Source: Paramarasmius palmivorus
Taxonomy: Eukaryota; Basidiomycota; Agaricomycetes; Agaricales; Marasmiaceae
Assembly: GCA_037176845.1 (NCBI GenBank)
Contig: JAYKXP010000065.1
Span: forward strand, 1-64,000
Reading direction: 5' to 3'
Length of the DNA stretch: 64,000 nucleotides
Numbering within the stretch: the first letter of the stretch is position 1; the number at the start of each line of letters is the position of its first letter. Below the pieces are notes generated by a model, which was not told the origin of the DNA, ran no database searches, and saw only the letters and a list, made by a program, of their open reading frames with translations. A program made the position numbers and the translations under genes. This document shows positions 19,001 to 28,537 of this stretch, piece by piece.

Positions 19001-20886
19001 GGACATTAGACGCCAGTTCATCAGATACATTGGTGCCGGGTAGAGTTGCTTTTTGTAAAGGAATGCCTGTTATCATTAGGAAAAATTTAGCAACTGAGCT
19101 CAATATCACTCGAGGCCAGGAAGGTACTGTGTATGGGTGGACTAGCAGAGGGCCATTACATCGTCAGAGGATGGATACATTGTTCATTGAGTTAAAGAAC
19201 CCTCCAACTGAAGTAAAGCTTCCAGGTCTTCCATTAAATGTTGTACCTATTACTTCCACCTCAGAATATGCTATCATAAAAATGCCATATGGAAAAGGGA
19301 AATTCCTTAAAGTTTTCCGCACACAAATTGATGTTGTTCCTTGCTTTGCAATGACAGATTTCTCCTCACAGGGCAAGACAAGACCCCGTAATCCAGTACA
19401 TCTTAACAACTGTAAAGACTTTCATGGATACTACACTGCTTTATCTCGAAGCTCGACTGCAGAAGGCACCATTATCCTCCAAAGCTTCGATCCAAACCAG
19501 ATCAAGGGTGGTCTAAAAGGCTCATCTCTGCGTCAAGAATATCAGGAGCTTGAACTGTTAGATGATATCACAAAACTAAGATTTGAAGGTAGCTTGTCTC
19601 CAAGTGTTATTGGAGAGACTCGAAATGAGCTTATCAAATCCTTTAGGTCTATAGTCGGTGATACTTATACACCACCAAATCTGTATCATGCTCTGCGATG
19701 GACAAAGTTTGATCCTCTAGTTGAAGTTGATTTAGATGAGATAAATTGGCGTATTGTCTCAAGTGCAGTTGCAAAACAGAACAAGGTTGATCCTGAGGAT
19801 GGTGTTAGACTACCATATTTTCCTTCAGTTTCCGATAGGACTCAGAGTCAAGGATCAGATCAGAAAGTTAGTGCCCAGCAGCAACCTGTGTCCAGAAGTA
19901 CAGTGGTAAACCAACACACTGCTGACAAAAAGCAAGATCCAATAGACATCAAGCCTCAAGCTAGAATAGAATCCAGAAAAAGAGTTCTTTCAAATTCAGA
20001 CAAGTCTCACCCTAAAGCTAAGCGTGTATGTTCAAACTTTCCCTCAGCTACAGTGAGATCTCTGCCAGCTCCTGTATGGAGTAACAATAGCTGTGCGTAT
20101 GATGCTCTTGTATCAATTTTATGGCCTACATGGCATATGCATAAAGAAACATGGCAAGCTAGCCTTCTGAAAAGACCTAATCCTGTATTATCTTATCTGA
20201 CATCTTTATTTGCTGCATCAGACAATGCAGCCATGACTATAACACATGCCAAAGAGCTTTATCGTAGCTATGTAGTTGCTTCTGAGCCACTGTCCTTTAC
20301 AATGGGTGCATTTACTTCAATGTATGAGCTCCTGCAAGTAACTTTACAAGTCGAAACAGTTATCAACAGCCCATGTACTAACTGTAATCGTCCAATAGGC
20401 AATCAGCACACAGAGTATGAGAACAACATATATAGCCAGCCCAATGAAGCTATACATTCTGTATCACAACTGGCAGAAGTGTTTACATCTCGTCGGCTTT
20501 TGAGACAGGTGTCAATTTGTAATGAATGCCTTTCACATAACAATTCAGTACTAATGTCACTTGAACTCCCATTACTCCTCACTTTTGAGGTTCGTGAAAC
20601 AGGGCCAACTAGATCAATGCCTTATATAGATCTATCTGTTAATGTTACTCTGGGCTCTAATCAACACAGGTATACTTTAGTTGGTGTTGTATATTATAAA
20701 GATAATCACTTTGTGACTAGGGTAATTGATGAAGCTCAAGTAGTATGGTTTCATGATGGTTTAGCCAGCCATGTAGGTCAAAGGGACAAGTATATATTCA
20801 ACAAAGATCTTAATTCTGGAAACCTAGACCTCTCAAGAACAAGAGGGTTCAAAGCTCTATATACATTATATGTCCTCTGTACATAA
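13015..20886 (+). CDS. Helitron Rep-helicase with C-terminal cysteine-peptidase-like domain
   Basis: One uninterrupted frame of 2,623 codons opens after a TGA at 13000-13002. The first in-frame ATG is at 13099, but a later ATG near 14,149 is possible because base composition changes there. Numbering from base 13015: the Rep HUH motif is HLH at 1009-1011; the tyrosine motif YVTDYITK has Tyr 1218 and Tyr 1222; a Pif1-like helicase carries Walker A GGMGGTGKST at 1707-1716 and Walker B FFDEVSM near 1781. The last about 270 residues resemble a ubiquitin-peptidase (C19-like) fold, with a Cys box NNSCAYDAL (Cys 2360) and a His box DNHFVTR (His 2565). Helitrons transpose by rolling-circle replication through the Tyr residues (family knowledge). 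All key residues are present, so the protein may be functional. The first about 380 residues are unassigned. Confidence 0.93.
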   Translation: MSQYHDSLVVAHEKAAASNEVFLVDGSQMDLQHLSSHAVLAQPFRTLNASMKTLITSPSTQSFILYQKTQYHHVLFLRTRIADSGSQAPICIFVPSFSFDASMLKLRSCVPRTDRFHYSAAVSSNSSAVPGANLTSFLTHKADPVEEFDCRMQVTRRLCVSRVLVCRRAVIGCHILLVPRRVCFVYSDAFCGREIHVSQVLLVFRGIVATVTRKRERTPFEVHSHIVSNGGFSSEYVHLCALLRALSDASFPRPGWLPLIWILGGCLFSVFGLNLLNDTRIPGLHWIRRKATAFIFGIKTRSDNVEGYTQRHKVGGGRKAQIPLAVFSSCVLPSVRPFRCTKKCKFTFVAHVSVHEASVYGVECHVLLDTPLQHITKYMSMNDLRQAALVHGALGSSTMQRSKLEDFFQGHMCYQCLSNVSVLRVKHHTECGESPVTDKLSNNNAQCKFPPEPVDRTLTDSLLQSACAKMEPSMFEEGGCAVCAQLIKASSLAPLRNVKGFLRILEVPGVTRKPRLHCYAPVEELEGPVIHHGSSLVCTECRSALMKSKVPSRSLARGLWIGDVPRELKELGYIEKLLVARVRHTAVFARIATGGRKMKANAMAFEVPVPKLYNMLPPPREDIDEILAILFTGPSQPTSEDFKRTPFLVRRNVVKKALQWLILNHRDYYDVTLSEGNLAQYNETVPPCSVIWREADSNKYHEAEAVNDNEDEDGTETGPCQFTVHGLTAQHLSQKTLSEITGLATQYFTNGGKVLAVGHKESAESIWKNPTLYPRMFPWLFPYGLGGLGVIGMGEAVHIRWLLMYCDKRFQLDENFPIVAFSHQQVKASTQAGWLLADRSSFSSVANRLLTLNQDVLRDLADRLANGERVVPQTLDEANCFKTISDLDRVAGKVSGSTTSKKYMRNEVWSLIAHKGAPSWYITIAPAEKHPLCLYYASTNTSFTPEILTHNLKAKLVCANPVASARFFNYLVSVFVEDILGFKSKHRGLYGTHDAHYGVVEQQGRLTLHLHLLLWIKQSLSPKQIRERLLSGAKDFERKLILYLDSVVAGQFINTTLEKVSVEIDKLSLSPGYMDPTETLPIAPPTTCRVHSSSVAMDSCEACVASQIWQQQYEKTVNDLILKANHHSCRRNLKKDGTAKAKHVYKGCHDNKWGKCRARFPRPVCLATVVDSNTGAVHLQKNEPWFNTFSYPLTYLLRCNTDVTYLGSGTAIKSVVLYVTDYITKASLRTHVVFDAILSVFSKNSKLLNDGVSSEDKARRLLTKVVNLLTTRMEFGAPLICSYLLGFPDHYTDHNFIPFFWQQFVARVQADLSENSERTQTEKLALMKRGNRIVGMSPVMDYTERPLETESLSLYEWIRVARRVTVKKSKRQLKHAGEIDDKDCTSKLPKSGKLPKDHFRFLASHVLVHSHIAHIQKDNEKLIVNFCGSTLPRRDKGDYDYYCCVMLTLFKPWRKGSDLKHESQSWSSEFASFSFTDFQLKLMDNLMIKYECLDAKDDYHAQMRKEATLHASWDPMLDVIGDDVEDEALLYADQFLHVPVLDPSGGDFETPAVLSQYTNAHQKHVLEKTHIRNLLNKCMWSASAPCPSIAPLEQHSFPMLSSDHWRSLVNTQKKEIIDHRTSAVPPSVRAAFIAQRDTSVLRCRGTNVVRVIDKTYLERVSNKQAIQNVANNIADNYGLNEEQLRAFSIITNHALNINSGQLKMYIGGMGGTGKSTVLKALIDFFTHRNESYRLLVVAPTGSAAALLGGSTYHSAFGINDYSSGNNLPLIRERLIGTEYVFFDEVSMLSAWEMYRISRQLCLALLKEDIEFGGLNMIFAGDFAQLPPPMGGEGVSLYSHRIGALRGTTRQQEEAIGKSLWHHVTTVVILRKNMRQNKQSDDDAKFRIALENMRYKNCSDADIEFLKTRITSLAPGRPSICSPLFRNEAIITARNVHKDEINDIGCVRFAEERNEPLSYFYSEDIIKPSDRPEKNKELSDKFIHLKQMTPEWQEYLWTLDASSSDTLVPGRVAFCKGMPVIIRKNLATELNITRGQEGTVYGWTSRGPLHRQRMDTLFIELKNPPTEVKLPGLPLNVVPITSTSEYAIIKMPYGKGKFLKVFRTQIDVVPCFAMTDFSSQGKTRPRNPVHLNNCKDFHGYYTALSRSSTAEGTIILQSFDPNQIKGGLKGSSLRQEYQELELLDDITKLRFEGSLSPSVIGETRNELIKSFRSIVGDTYTPPNLYHALRWTKFDPLVEVDLDEINWRIVSSAVAKQNKVDPEDGVRLPYFPSVSDRTQSQGSDQKVSAQQQPVSRSTVVNQHTADKKQDPIDIKPQARIESRKRVLSNSDKSHPKAKRVCSNFPSATVRSLPAPVWSNNSCAYDALVSILWPTWHMHKETWQASLLKRPNPVLSYLTSLFAASDNAAMTITHAKELYRSYVVASEPLSFTMGAFTSMYELLQVTLQVETVINSPCTNCNRPIGNQHTEYENNIYSQPNEAIHSVSQLAEVFTSRRLLRQVSICNECLSHNNSVLMSLELPLLLTFEVRETGPTRSMPYIDLSVNVTLGSNQHRYTLVGVVYYKDNHFVTRVIDEAQVVWFHDGLASHVGQRDKYIFNKDLNSGNLDLSRTRGFKALYTLYVLCT

Positions 20887-22100
20887 GACTTGTTATCTGG
20901 TGGAATCAATATATTATGGGGCAACACCTGGTAATTGCACTTGGCTGCCTGTCATCGAGGTTGTTGTTGATGTGAAAAATATCTGATCAAAAATTAATAA
21001 GCAAGATATTACTCCTCACAGGTGCTCTGGAGAGGCCTCGCTGAAGGCATGCAAGCAAAGCTTGTAGTTATAGTTTAAATAGATGTCTGTGTATCATAGT
21101 AGTACTGGGGCATTTCAATTGATTTGGATGGTCACAGGCCACAGAAGGCCTGTCCAAGTTGCCTCAGAATGGGACCTCCGAAAAGCGCCCAGTTTTCTTC
21201 CAAATTTGGCAGGATCTGGGCGCCCCATCCGCAATTGGCATCCAAGAAGATGTGACATCTATCTCTCTTCTATGCTATGTGAATCATCTGTTGAGGCACC
21301 AGCTGAAAGTGATCAGCATCTGAGCCCTCATATGGTCAGATATCCCAAGGTGTCCCGGTAACTGGGAGTATGAGTCACTGGTCCAAGTCATCCAGCTTGG
21401 ACTGGCTTGAATGGCTCATACCTAGTACGAGTCCTGGTTCAAGATACAAGTCTCCAAAGAGAGTACAAGTCACCACCCGATAGTCCAAGTCAAAACATAG
21501 GAATACAAGCCACTGAAATGAAAGCATCTACTTTCAGTGCATGTAGTATTGAGAACATATGTATCAGTGTTTCCTGCTGATGCCAATGCCAATGACAAGC
21601 GCTCAACAGGCCCCTACTGCCTTTGTTTCTCTTGTGTCGTTCTTCAAGCTTCAAGCTTCATCAGCTCTCTCTATCTACTACTTACGTTGTTTATTTCCCC
21701 CTGATTCAATTGTAGCTTCATTCCTCATACATAGTAGAAGTGAACAGGGGTTTTGACTCCAAGCAGCATGTTCCGAGAATGAATTGTATACAAGGTATCT
21801 TTAGAAATAAATGTACACGATCAAGATAATAACTTGATGAGGAGTTTTGTCGTATATTAGAATCTAATGATAGCTGACATGAGATGTTGCATGCCAGCAC
21901 CCAATGAATGACATGAATTCCTTAAATTCAAATAGATTACCAGCTAGCTGATTCCCTGATTTTGACACGTTTCTTGTCAATGCATATCGAGGTAGCCTGT
22001 AGTAGGTAGGGGTATCAGGGAGTTGTATAGCATGCAGAGGCAAGAGATATTGGCTTAATGTTGTGGTATGTTGGCATTAGATGTCATCCAGGTATTGCCT
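14100..22100 (+). mobile_element. Autonomous Helitron, ends not resolved
   Basis: The Rep-helicase gene defines the element. The AT-rich, CpG-poor composition that characterises it begins near 14,150-14,290 and persists past the stop to about 22,100. Neither the 5' TC nor the 3' CTRR end is secure. One candidate 3' end is the ctag at 21,422-21,425, 19 nt after a 7-bp hairpin. The limits given here are therefore compositional estimates. Confidence 0.5.
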
Positions 22101-22690
22101 TTGGCCGTTGGACCCAGAGCGAGGAGAGACGTAAATTCGAATAGATTTTTAAAAAAGCTCTGCAATGCCATTGATTCATCACTTGTACCTGACATGTCTT
22201 GAGCCCTGAGATGCTTAGAATCAGTTTATCGAAGTTAGAAAACAAAGAGCAGAATACACACTATTACAGTTTGCAAAAGCCCCGCCCAGTACACAGCCAG
22301 CCATTAGAACAGCGTGGTTGAACGTTGAAGACATTGAGCACTCGAGCCCGGCTCGTACTCGCCGAAGCGACTCGGACCTGCGCGCTTGACTCGTACTGGC
22401 CGGTAGCGGCTCGGATGGCTCGAACGGCTCGAACGGCTCGGACATCTCGGACGACTCGTACTCCTGGATATCCGAAGTCGATCCGATCCACCAGGTGACA
22501 AAGTGCGTCGGCCCAAAACTTTTGCGTGCCCGCATGTCTAACCTTGACTGCAGGGTTGCATATAGTTCCGAGAGCTGTCAACCGTTTGAAGTAGAGGCTA
22601 ACCGTTGGTTTACAAACTCGATACATTGTTAGTGAACACGCTGTGTTTTGTCACCGAGACCCGTTGTGACGGGCCACCACGTGGGGTTGT
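20887..22690. other. Non-coding AT-rich tract 3' of the Helitron gene, with hairpins
   Basis: No convincing gene is seen. Two inverted repeats stand out: gcgcccag/ctgggcgc at 21,185-21,192 and 21,216-21,223 (23-nt loop), and gtccaag/cttggac at 21,381-21,387 and 21,396-21,402 (8-nt loop). Around 21,380-21,510 the word caagtc recurs many times. The last part (about 22,300-22,690) is CpG-rich and looks like host flank. Confidence 0.6.
22396..22462. repeat. Imperfect decamer repeat (ctcgaacgg / ctcggacgg type)
   Basis: Reiterated ctcgg and ctcgaacgg units form a short low-complexity tract that produces spurious Arg/Ala/Val-rich frames on the minus strand. It is probably slippage-derived. Confidence 0.75.
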
Positions 22691-22869
22691 TCCGGTTTAG
22701 ATGTCTCTGTCCCTGATTCTCTCTCTCTCTTCTCTCTGACTACTGTTATTCCTTTCCCATTGTTTCTTAGCCTCTCTACATCCTCTCCCTTCGTCTATAG
22801 CATGCGCTTCTTGGAACATCGAACAGTACGTCTCAAGTGGCGAGCTAAGTGACCAAATTTCTAACAAGC

Positions 22870-24290
22870 CGATGGCCCTAAGTTCTTCGTGTAGGCGCTC
22901 TTACACTGGCCCAATAGAACACGGAAAAGGCTCGATGGATTTTCCAGTACTCCGATTCTCGGGTTGTGTCTTGTTTACTGTTTCGGTGCGTCCTCCAGTT
23001 GCTGACCAGCGCTCCGAATACATTGACCGATCAGCACAATCAGAAATCAATTTACCGCTCTTGCCCACCAAATCGCCTTCAACGAATCCCTCTCGGTTTC
23101 GGGATACACAGAAGAAAAGGATGTTGCGCCATAGAGCAAGAGGTGCGTCTTGGTATTCGCTTTTTCTCTACACATCTAACGAGTTCATAGCTGGCGACTA
23201 ACCTCAATATCGATGATTCGGTATCCTTGTCTCGGCCAAACTTCATCCTTTTACTCGAACGCAGAATATAACCGACTCAAGCTCTCGTCAAACATCCTTC
23301 AAGATTCAACTCTTGATAAACGGTATCTTCGCTGATAGGTCTCGAAGCGACCTCCAGCTTATATCTCCGTTGTTCGCAAGGATCCCCGTCTCTACCGGAT
23401 TTGGATGTATCCTCGAGAATCACATCGGTCTCTTTACCGGTTGTTGGAATAATCGATGCTCAGTATATCACTAGTTCGTCAGTATCAACTTTCTGCATTC
23501 CAGCAACTGTCTTGACGACCTTGAAACCCTGTACCCCCACACAAACTATATTATGCTAGCCCTTGGAACGGCACGTTCTCTCGGAAAACACGGTCAAACT
23601 TCAGCCTCAAGGCAATGTCAGCGCATTTGGAACATTCCTTGGCCCTCCCTGTCAACAGATTCGCATCTCACTGTCAGTTTCATCCGGCGACGTTCTTTGG
23701 ACGGTGAGTTCTTGTTTCGTTCGCCGTCAGAATTCGGTCAAGGGTTTGACTAACATATCCTTCCTCTCTGGTGTATCGTTATGCTCGCCGTCAGCATTAC
23801 AAGCGCCGGACTAGCGCTGTGACGTCTGGGTCCTGCTCCGAATCGAGACAGGGCTACCGGCGTACTAATCGCACGTGGACTAGGACATGCTTCTTGATAG
23901 CCGTTAGAAAGAAGGTCAGAAAAGTCGTCTGAGAGCAGAACTCAGACGACCGCTTGTACGCTGTCCCCTTCCTCAATTCGATATCCAAGTCCTTGTTGCT
24001 GATTTACCAGGCAGGTGAAGCCGGAGCTCGAACATTTTTTTTTGAATACAATCCCAACAACAGTTACATCCGAGCTGATCGCCGAAGCAAGTCAAACAAA
24101 GTATGTGGAGTCTGATCCGGCAAGCCAGCTGACTCCCTTTTCCTATGAATGTGACTTGAGTACTAGCGCCGTTTCCTTTTTGGACCTCAATGTACACTCG
24201 TTCTTCGCGTCGGGTTCGTCCTATTACCTGATGTATCCCCCAGAGAATCAAGTACGTTTCTTCGACTCATTCAGCCACACCGATACATAA
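22870..24290 (+). pseudogene. Degenerate coding region with scattered protein-like segments
   Basis: Several short segments look like former exons but lie in different frames and cannot be spliced into one model: 23,057-23,134 (LAHQIAFNESLSVSGYTEE, then TAG), about 23,563-23,700 (NTVKLQPQGNVSAFGTF, then SVSSGDVLWTV), and 24,015-24,290 (SAVSFLDLNVHSFFASG, ending near a GTACGT donor). In-frame stops interrupt the stretches between them. The family is not recognised. Either a multi-exon gene I failed to resolve or, more likely, a decayed one lying upstream of the gene at 24,342. Confidence 0.3.
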
Positions 24291-24341
24291 GCAACGCAAC
24301 CCGGGATTTTTTCACTCATCGTTTCTTTCCCCCCAACCACC

Positions 24342-26019
24342 ATGAACGACCTTGTGTACGGTCTTCTGTAAGCCCGTACTTGTCTTCTTCCCTTATCAAT
24401 CCCCACTTACGCTTAATCACAGTGGCCAGTTCGCCTTCAATCTACTCGTGGGCGCAGCCTGTCAAGCACCGACTGCCTTCAACGCCGACACGCTCAAAAA
24501 AGAGGCAAAAAACAGATGCATTCAACGATACATCCAGACGTTACTATCCTTTATTGGGTTCGCTCTATGGGACGCATTTCGGGTTCTTCAAGTCGAAACT
24601 GGCGCTATCATCGTCGGAGCTTGTGCTCTGGGCTGCTTCACCATTCCTGACCCAAACGCACCTCTCGAAATCATCGTAGACGCCATGCACGTCCGCGAAG
24701 TGCTCCTGTTTTTCCTCAACGCCGGCTACGCTTTCATACCTAGCATACCCGAGAGCATGTGGCCAGCCGATCCTGACGACATCATTTGGACAGAGTTAAC
24801 CCTCAGCAACACCCAAGCCGCGAACAAAAACATGCACACGCCGGTGATGGATGCGAGCTTGGTTGCCAATGTCTTTGTTCTGCGCAAGGGCGGATCTGAG
24901 GTCCAAATCGTAGCCAGCAATGGATCTCCGTACGGTCTTGTGCTCAGTATGACTTCGAGTATGTTCTGTTGTTTATCTCGGCTTCAACTATCCTCTAACT
25001 GTTACTTCTAGCTATTTTCATGAACCTCGTCACAGCAACGAAGATGATCATGCTCTTTCCTTACACCACCTTGGAAAGGCGCGTATCCATCGACTTCACC
25101 TTTCCACTGGGATTCAATTTTTCGACCACGATGCACCACTTCGAATCCGACCCCATCAGAGTAAACCCGGCAATCACTGCACTGGAAGTCGTGAAACCGA
25201 ATTCAGAAACCAACCTCCTCCCCAGATCCTTCCTGGACCCTTCGACGTTATCCGTGGACCTCCCTTACACACAACTGCCCTACGGAGACTCGCTGCCAGG
25301 TAGTGAGCTCGTCGTCTCTTCCATCTCGTGGCAAATGCACGTGAGCCGCGCCAACCTCGCGCACATCCACACTACACCTTTCCAACATTCGACTGTGGAA
25401 CACCGATACACGTTGGCACCTTTGGTGTACAAGGAACTTCAGCGTACACAACCCACGTTACGGATTGGCGAGAGAATCGTCGACCCAGCGGCAGCCGGAA
25501 CCGGCCACGACTTGGACTTCATGACCACAGTAGATGGTATCATGGAAAATTTGACCGGCCCACGATCACCATATAGGCACGTCACCAACGTTATCGCTGC
25601 AAACATGGCTGTTTGGTGTGACCACAGGAGTACCGTGCCTGCCGAACTGGCACCCTCGGCAGCAGTGGCTAGCACGGCTTTCACTGTTTTGAGTAATCTG
25701 CCACCAGCGCCGGCAGACAAAATTCGCGTACGCCCTGTCAATCCTATTCTTTGCTCGTCTCTGATTCTGCTTTAGATTATTTTTCGGCTAAAGCCTGTGG
25801 CGGACCTGGATGGTAGAGTTTGGACATCGCTCTACGTAACACTTTCTCATGAACGCGACTCCAATGGTGCGCGTAAACGATTACTCGCTGGGTTGGAAGA
25901 CCTTGCGATGAGCGTTAGTTTGAGTGAGTACATTTTTGCTCTGTTCCGGCTCGCTCAACTAAATACGACCCTTTACAGCTGCATTCAGCAGAAACGTCGA
26001 TCTGGAGATGGAAATATGA
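24342..26019 (+). CDS. Agaricomycete orphan-family protein (FHST..MN-type), possibly damaged
   Basis: The model has five exons: 24342-24367, 24423-24958, 25012-25727, 25776-25923 and 25979-26019 (488 residues), all with GT...AG introns. The segment encoding SMTSTIFMNLVTATKMIMLF and the following TTLERR matches, from memory, a widespread uncharacterised agaricomycete family with an FHST.VMN.IS motif, sometimes viewed as nucleotidyltransferase-like. In exon 2, the part before VETGAIIVGACALG reads more naturally in the other frame (GSLYGTHFGFFKSK), which suggests a one-base frameshift. The stop at 26017-26019 may also be premature: 26,117-26,395 holds a further protein-like stretch (YSLRETIWYTKYS..., then SFRSTSSENKVG) after a good acceptor. 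It could be a recent pseudogene. Confidence 0.55.
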
Positions 26020-26495
26020 GGTTCGCAGTTAGTATTCCTAAAAGGTCTCTCAGCTTCGGTCTACCTTTTGCAAACCTATGTAATTTCCGACCCTGTTTGA
26101 ATTCATTTTGGCTTCAGAACTCTACAGCCTGCGAGAAACCATATGGTATACGAAATACTCGTGTTCGCTACTTGCCATTTTTCCCTTTGACCATGCAAAC
26201 CTGACTAACAAGGTTACATCCGCCTCTTTTCGATCCACCTCCTCGGAAAACAAGGTCGGAAACGAGGCGAAAAGTGGCAAGACCATGCTTTTCAGTCACT
26301 TTGCCATTCGTTTTGTGCCTGGTAGCTTTCAGAAGAGGCGCTATGTCTCAATTTCGCCTGATACTTGGACAAGGCTACACATGGAGCGGCGGTAACTTTG
26401 GAGCATGACTCGTGTTTACAAAGCAGGTATCTCATCTGGATAAAAGCGAGAACCTTTTTGCTGATCCTCACTGCTCTTCCCTTCTTTCTTCCATC

Positions 26496-27192
26496 ATGGA
26501 CGACAAGCCACTGAACGAACCAGATGCGGCACTCCTCCAAGCGGTCACGGGCATTCTGAATGCATCTTGGAGATGTGAGTACAGTACAAGTAAACACCTG
26601 CCGATCCCTGACTCTGTTCATTCTCAGCCGTCGCCGATTCTTCCGTATTGGACGTTCTCACTCCAGCTGAGAGCGATGCAGTCGATGCCTTGGTCAGTAC
26701 GATCGTAAAGAAAAGTAACAGAGAATCGTTTTGATAACTCGACGTTACTGCTGACACTCGGTTCGTAGATTACCTTTCGAGATTCGTGGAATCTCATTAT
26801 CAAGTGTCTGTTGAGAACCCTCAAGCTGCGAAGGCGCTCCCTACCATGACACTTATTTGTCAAAACTGCAGCGCAGTCGTCAATCTACCCCCTCCTGACT
26901 CCCGATGGTACTGCGTGACTCGAGGACTGCGAGTGGGATTCGTGCGTGGGTGGTACGTTTCGTATTCGTCTTCACGTTTTTATTGTAAATCTAACCACTT
27001 TACAGGGACAACGTTAAGCGCCTCGTACTCCACGTACCGGAAAACAAGTATACCTCCCATTCCAACAGGGAGACAGCTCGCAGAGCTTTCATCCTCTCTG
27101 TCGCTAGTGATGAGGCCCACGTGGTTGGAAACCCTGACACTGCAGTTGCTTATGATCCTGTATCCGAAGGAGATGGCTTCCTTTTCCCCTAG
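26496..27192 (+). CDS. Small protein with RNase H1 N-terminal / viroplasmin-like domain
   Basis: Four exons (26496-26574, 26628-26696, 26769-26952, 27006-27192) encode 172 residues. The C-terminal half carries RWYCVTRGLRVGFVRGW, then DNVKRLVLHVPENKYTSH and ETARRAFI. This matches the WYVV..GR.vGvf..W...........Ga.hk.y pattern of the domain that binds RNA/DNA hybrids in RNase H1 and occurs in caulimovirus viroplasmin. No RNase H catalytic domain follows; the protein ends shortly after (EGDGFLFP). Stand-alone versions of this domain are common in agaricomycetes (recollection). The N-terminal part (MDDKPLNEPDAALLQAV) is acidic and unassigned. Splice phases close exactly, so the gene looks intact. 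Confidence 0.7.
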
Positions 27193-27374
27193 GTTATCCT
27201 CGTTTTTCTTTGTACGACAGAATGAAGTTACCTATCGATTCTGAATTGTTTCTTTCTGCTCTCTCTTTGTACTGAATAACGTTGTGCTGTGATTGACAAT
27301 CGATTCATACCTCTTCCGAACTCGTGCCTGTTGGCGGCCAGCGCCAACCCACTTCCCGCTAGTTGACCAGAGGA

Positions 27375-28140
27375 TAGGTGTTGGGCTTATCCGGACTACC
27401 AGCGATCAGCCCATATATGAACCGAGCTGGTTGATAGCCGGAGTGTAAGCCATTAACTATCTTGGTTTTCAGTACATCAGACCAAAGCCTATGCAAAGGG
27501 ATACCCACGAAACACGATGTCAACGTTGTACGCGCCCTCCAAACGGATTATTAAACCCTGTTGTTCTGGCACCCTGAGATACGCTCGCCACGTCTCTTCG
27601 CTGCTGCCACCCTTGAAGAACGGAGCAGTGGTGTACGACAGCCGATACGCCTTTGAAACCTTCAGCGTGATTAGGAGCTCGGTGATCTTGAGTTGCGATC
27701 CGGCGTTAGCGAAGATGGTTTTTGGCTTTGGACGAACGGCTGTCTGAACTTTGACGTTCTTGGCTAGGAGTTGAGATGCAATGGGGGATCCAATAGCTCC
27801 AGTTGCGCCGGCACCTTGGGATGGGCTGAGTCGACGTAGAGTGGTGTGGGCTTTGGTACGAGGCGTGTAAAAGGAGACACTGCTGAGGGCATGAACTTGA
27901 ACCAAGGCCGATTGGAGGTTGATTCCAGCTTCTCATACCATTCATATACACGAAAGACTTGGCAGGAATTGATGAGATATAAGATGATGTCTCTAGGCTA
28001 GGTACTATACCAATGATTCTGAATTTCAGTACATGTCAGATCAACAGACTGAGAGTCGCACCTGAATACGTCCAGACGTCGACCTGCCCGTAACCTCGGC
28101 CTCGCAGACCGCTTTCCAAGCTGCTCTAATGATTGACGAA
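27375..28140 (-). pseudogene. SDR/NAD-dependent epimerase pseudogene, copy 1
   Basis: This is a degenerate relative of the intact gene at 43,859-45,101. The Rossmann start survives as GATGAIGSPIASQLLAKN and is followed by TIFANAGSQLKITEL, then FFKGGSSEETW. The central exons (YxxxK region) are missing, frames are shifted, and only traces of the 3' part remain (27,375-27,470). Similarity continues upstream (27,905-28,140) into what is promoter sequence in the intact gene, so this is a DNA-level duplication rather than a retrocopy. Confidence 0.75.
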
Positions 28141-28240
28141 TTACGAGTTGATCACAAGCAAGAAGAAAGCGCAAAAGCGCTGAATGGGAAAAAGACCATG
28201 AGCGTTGAAACCAAGTATTGGCGGAGCGTCGTGCCGTGAT

Positions 28241-28382
28241 GCTCACGCTCCGAGCGTTGGCGAGAAAAACCATCTTCAATATCTATTCCAATACAGCTTG
28301 GGTGCCGTGAAAAAGGTTGCTCACGCTCCGAGCGTCGGCGAGAAAAACCATCTTCAATATCTATTCCCAAGACAGCTTGGAA
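28241..28382. repeat. 78-bp tandem duplication in the spacer of unit 1
   Basis: A segment starting gctcacgctccgagcg at 28,241 is repeated from 28,319 with one or two changes, each ending in acagcttgg. The corresponding spacer of unit 2 (32,210-32,290) has a single, more diverged copy. Confidence 0.85.
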
Positions 28383-28537
28383 TAAAACATTTCTATATAT
28401 ATATTTACAGCACTGGGTGGTACATACAAAAGTCTCATCAAACCGAACACGTACTCGTACACATAGACATCCCCATGCAAGCTTAAAACCCAAATGCACT
28501 GATCCCTGACCCAGGAATAGCCTCCCACCACGTCGAC

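Noticed and set aside
22221..22626. Overlapping minus-strand frames rich in Arg/Val/Ala
   Set aside because: They are generated by the ctcgg/ctcgaacgg decamer repeat and have no protein character outside it.
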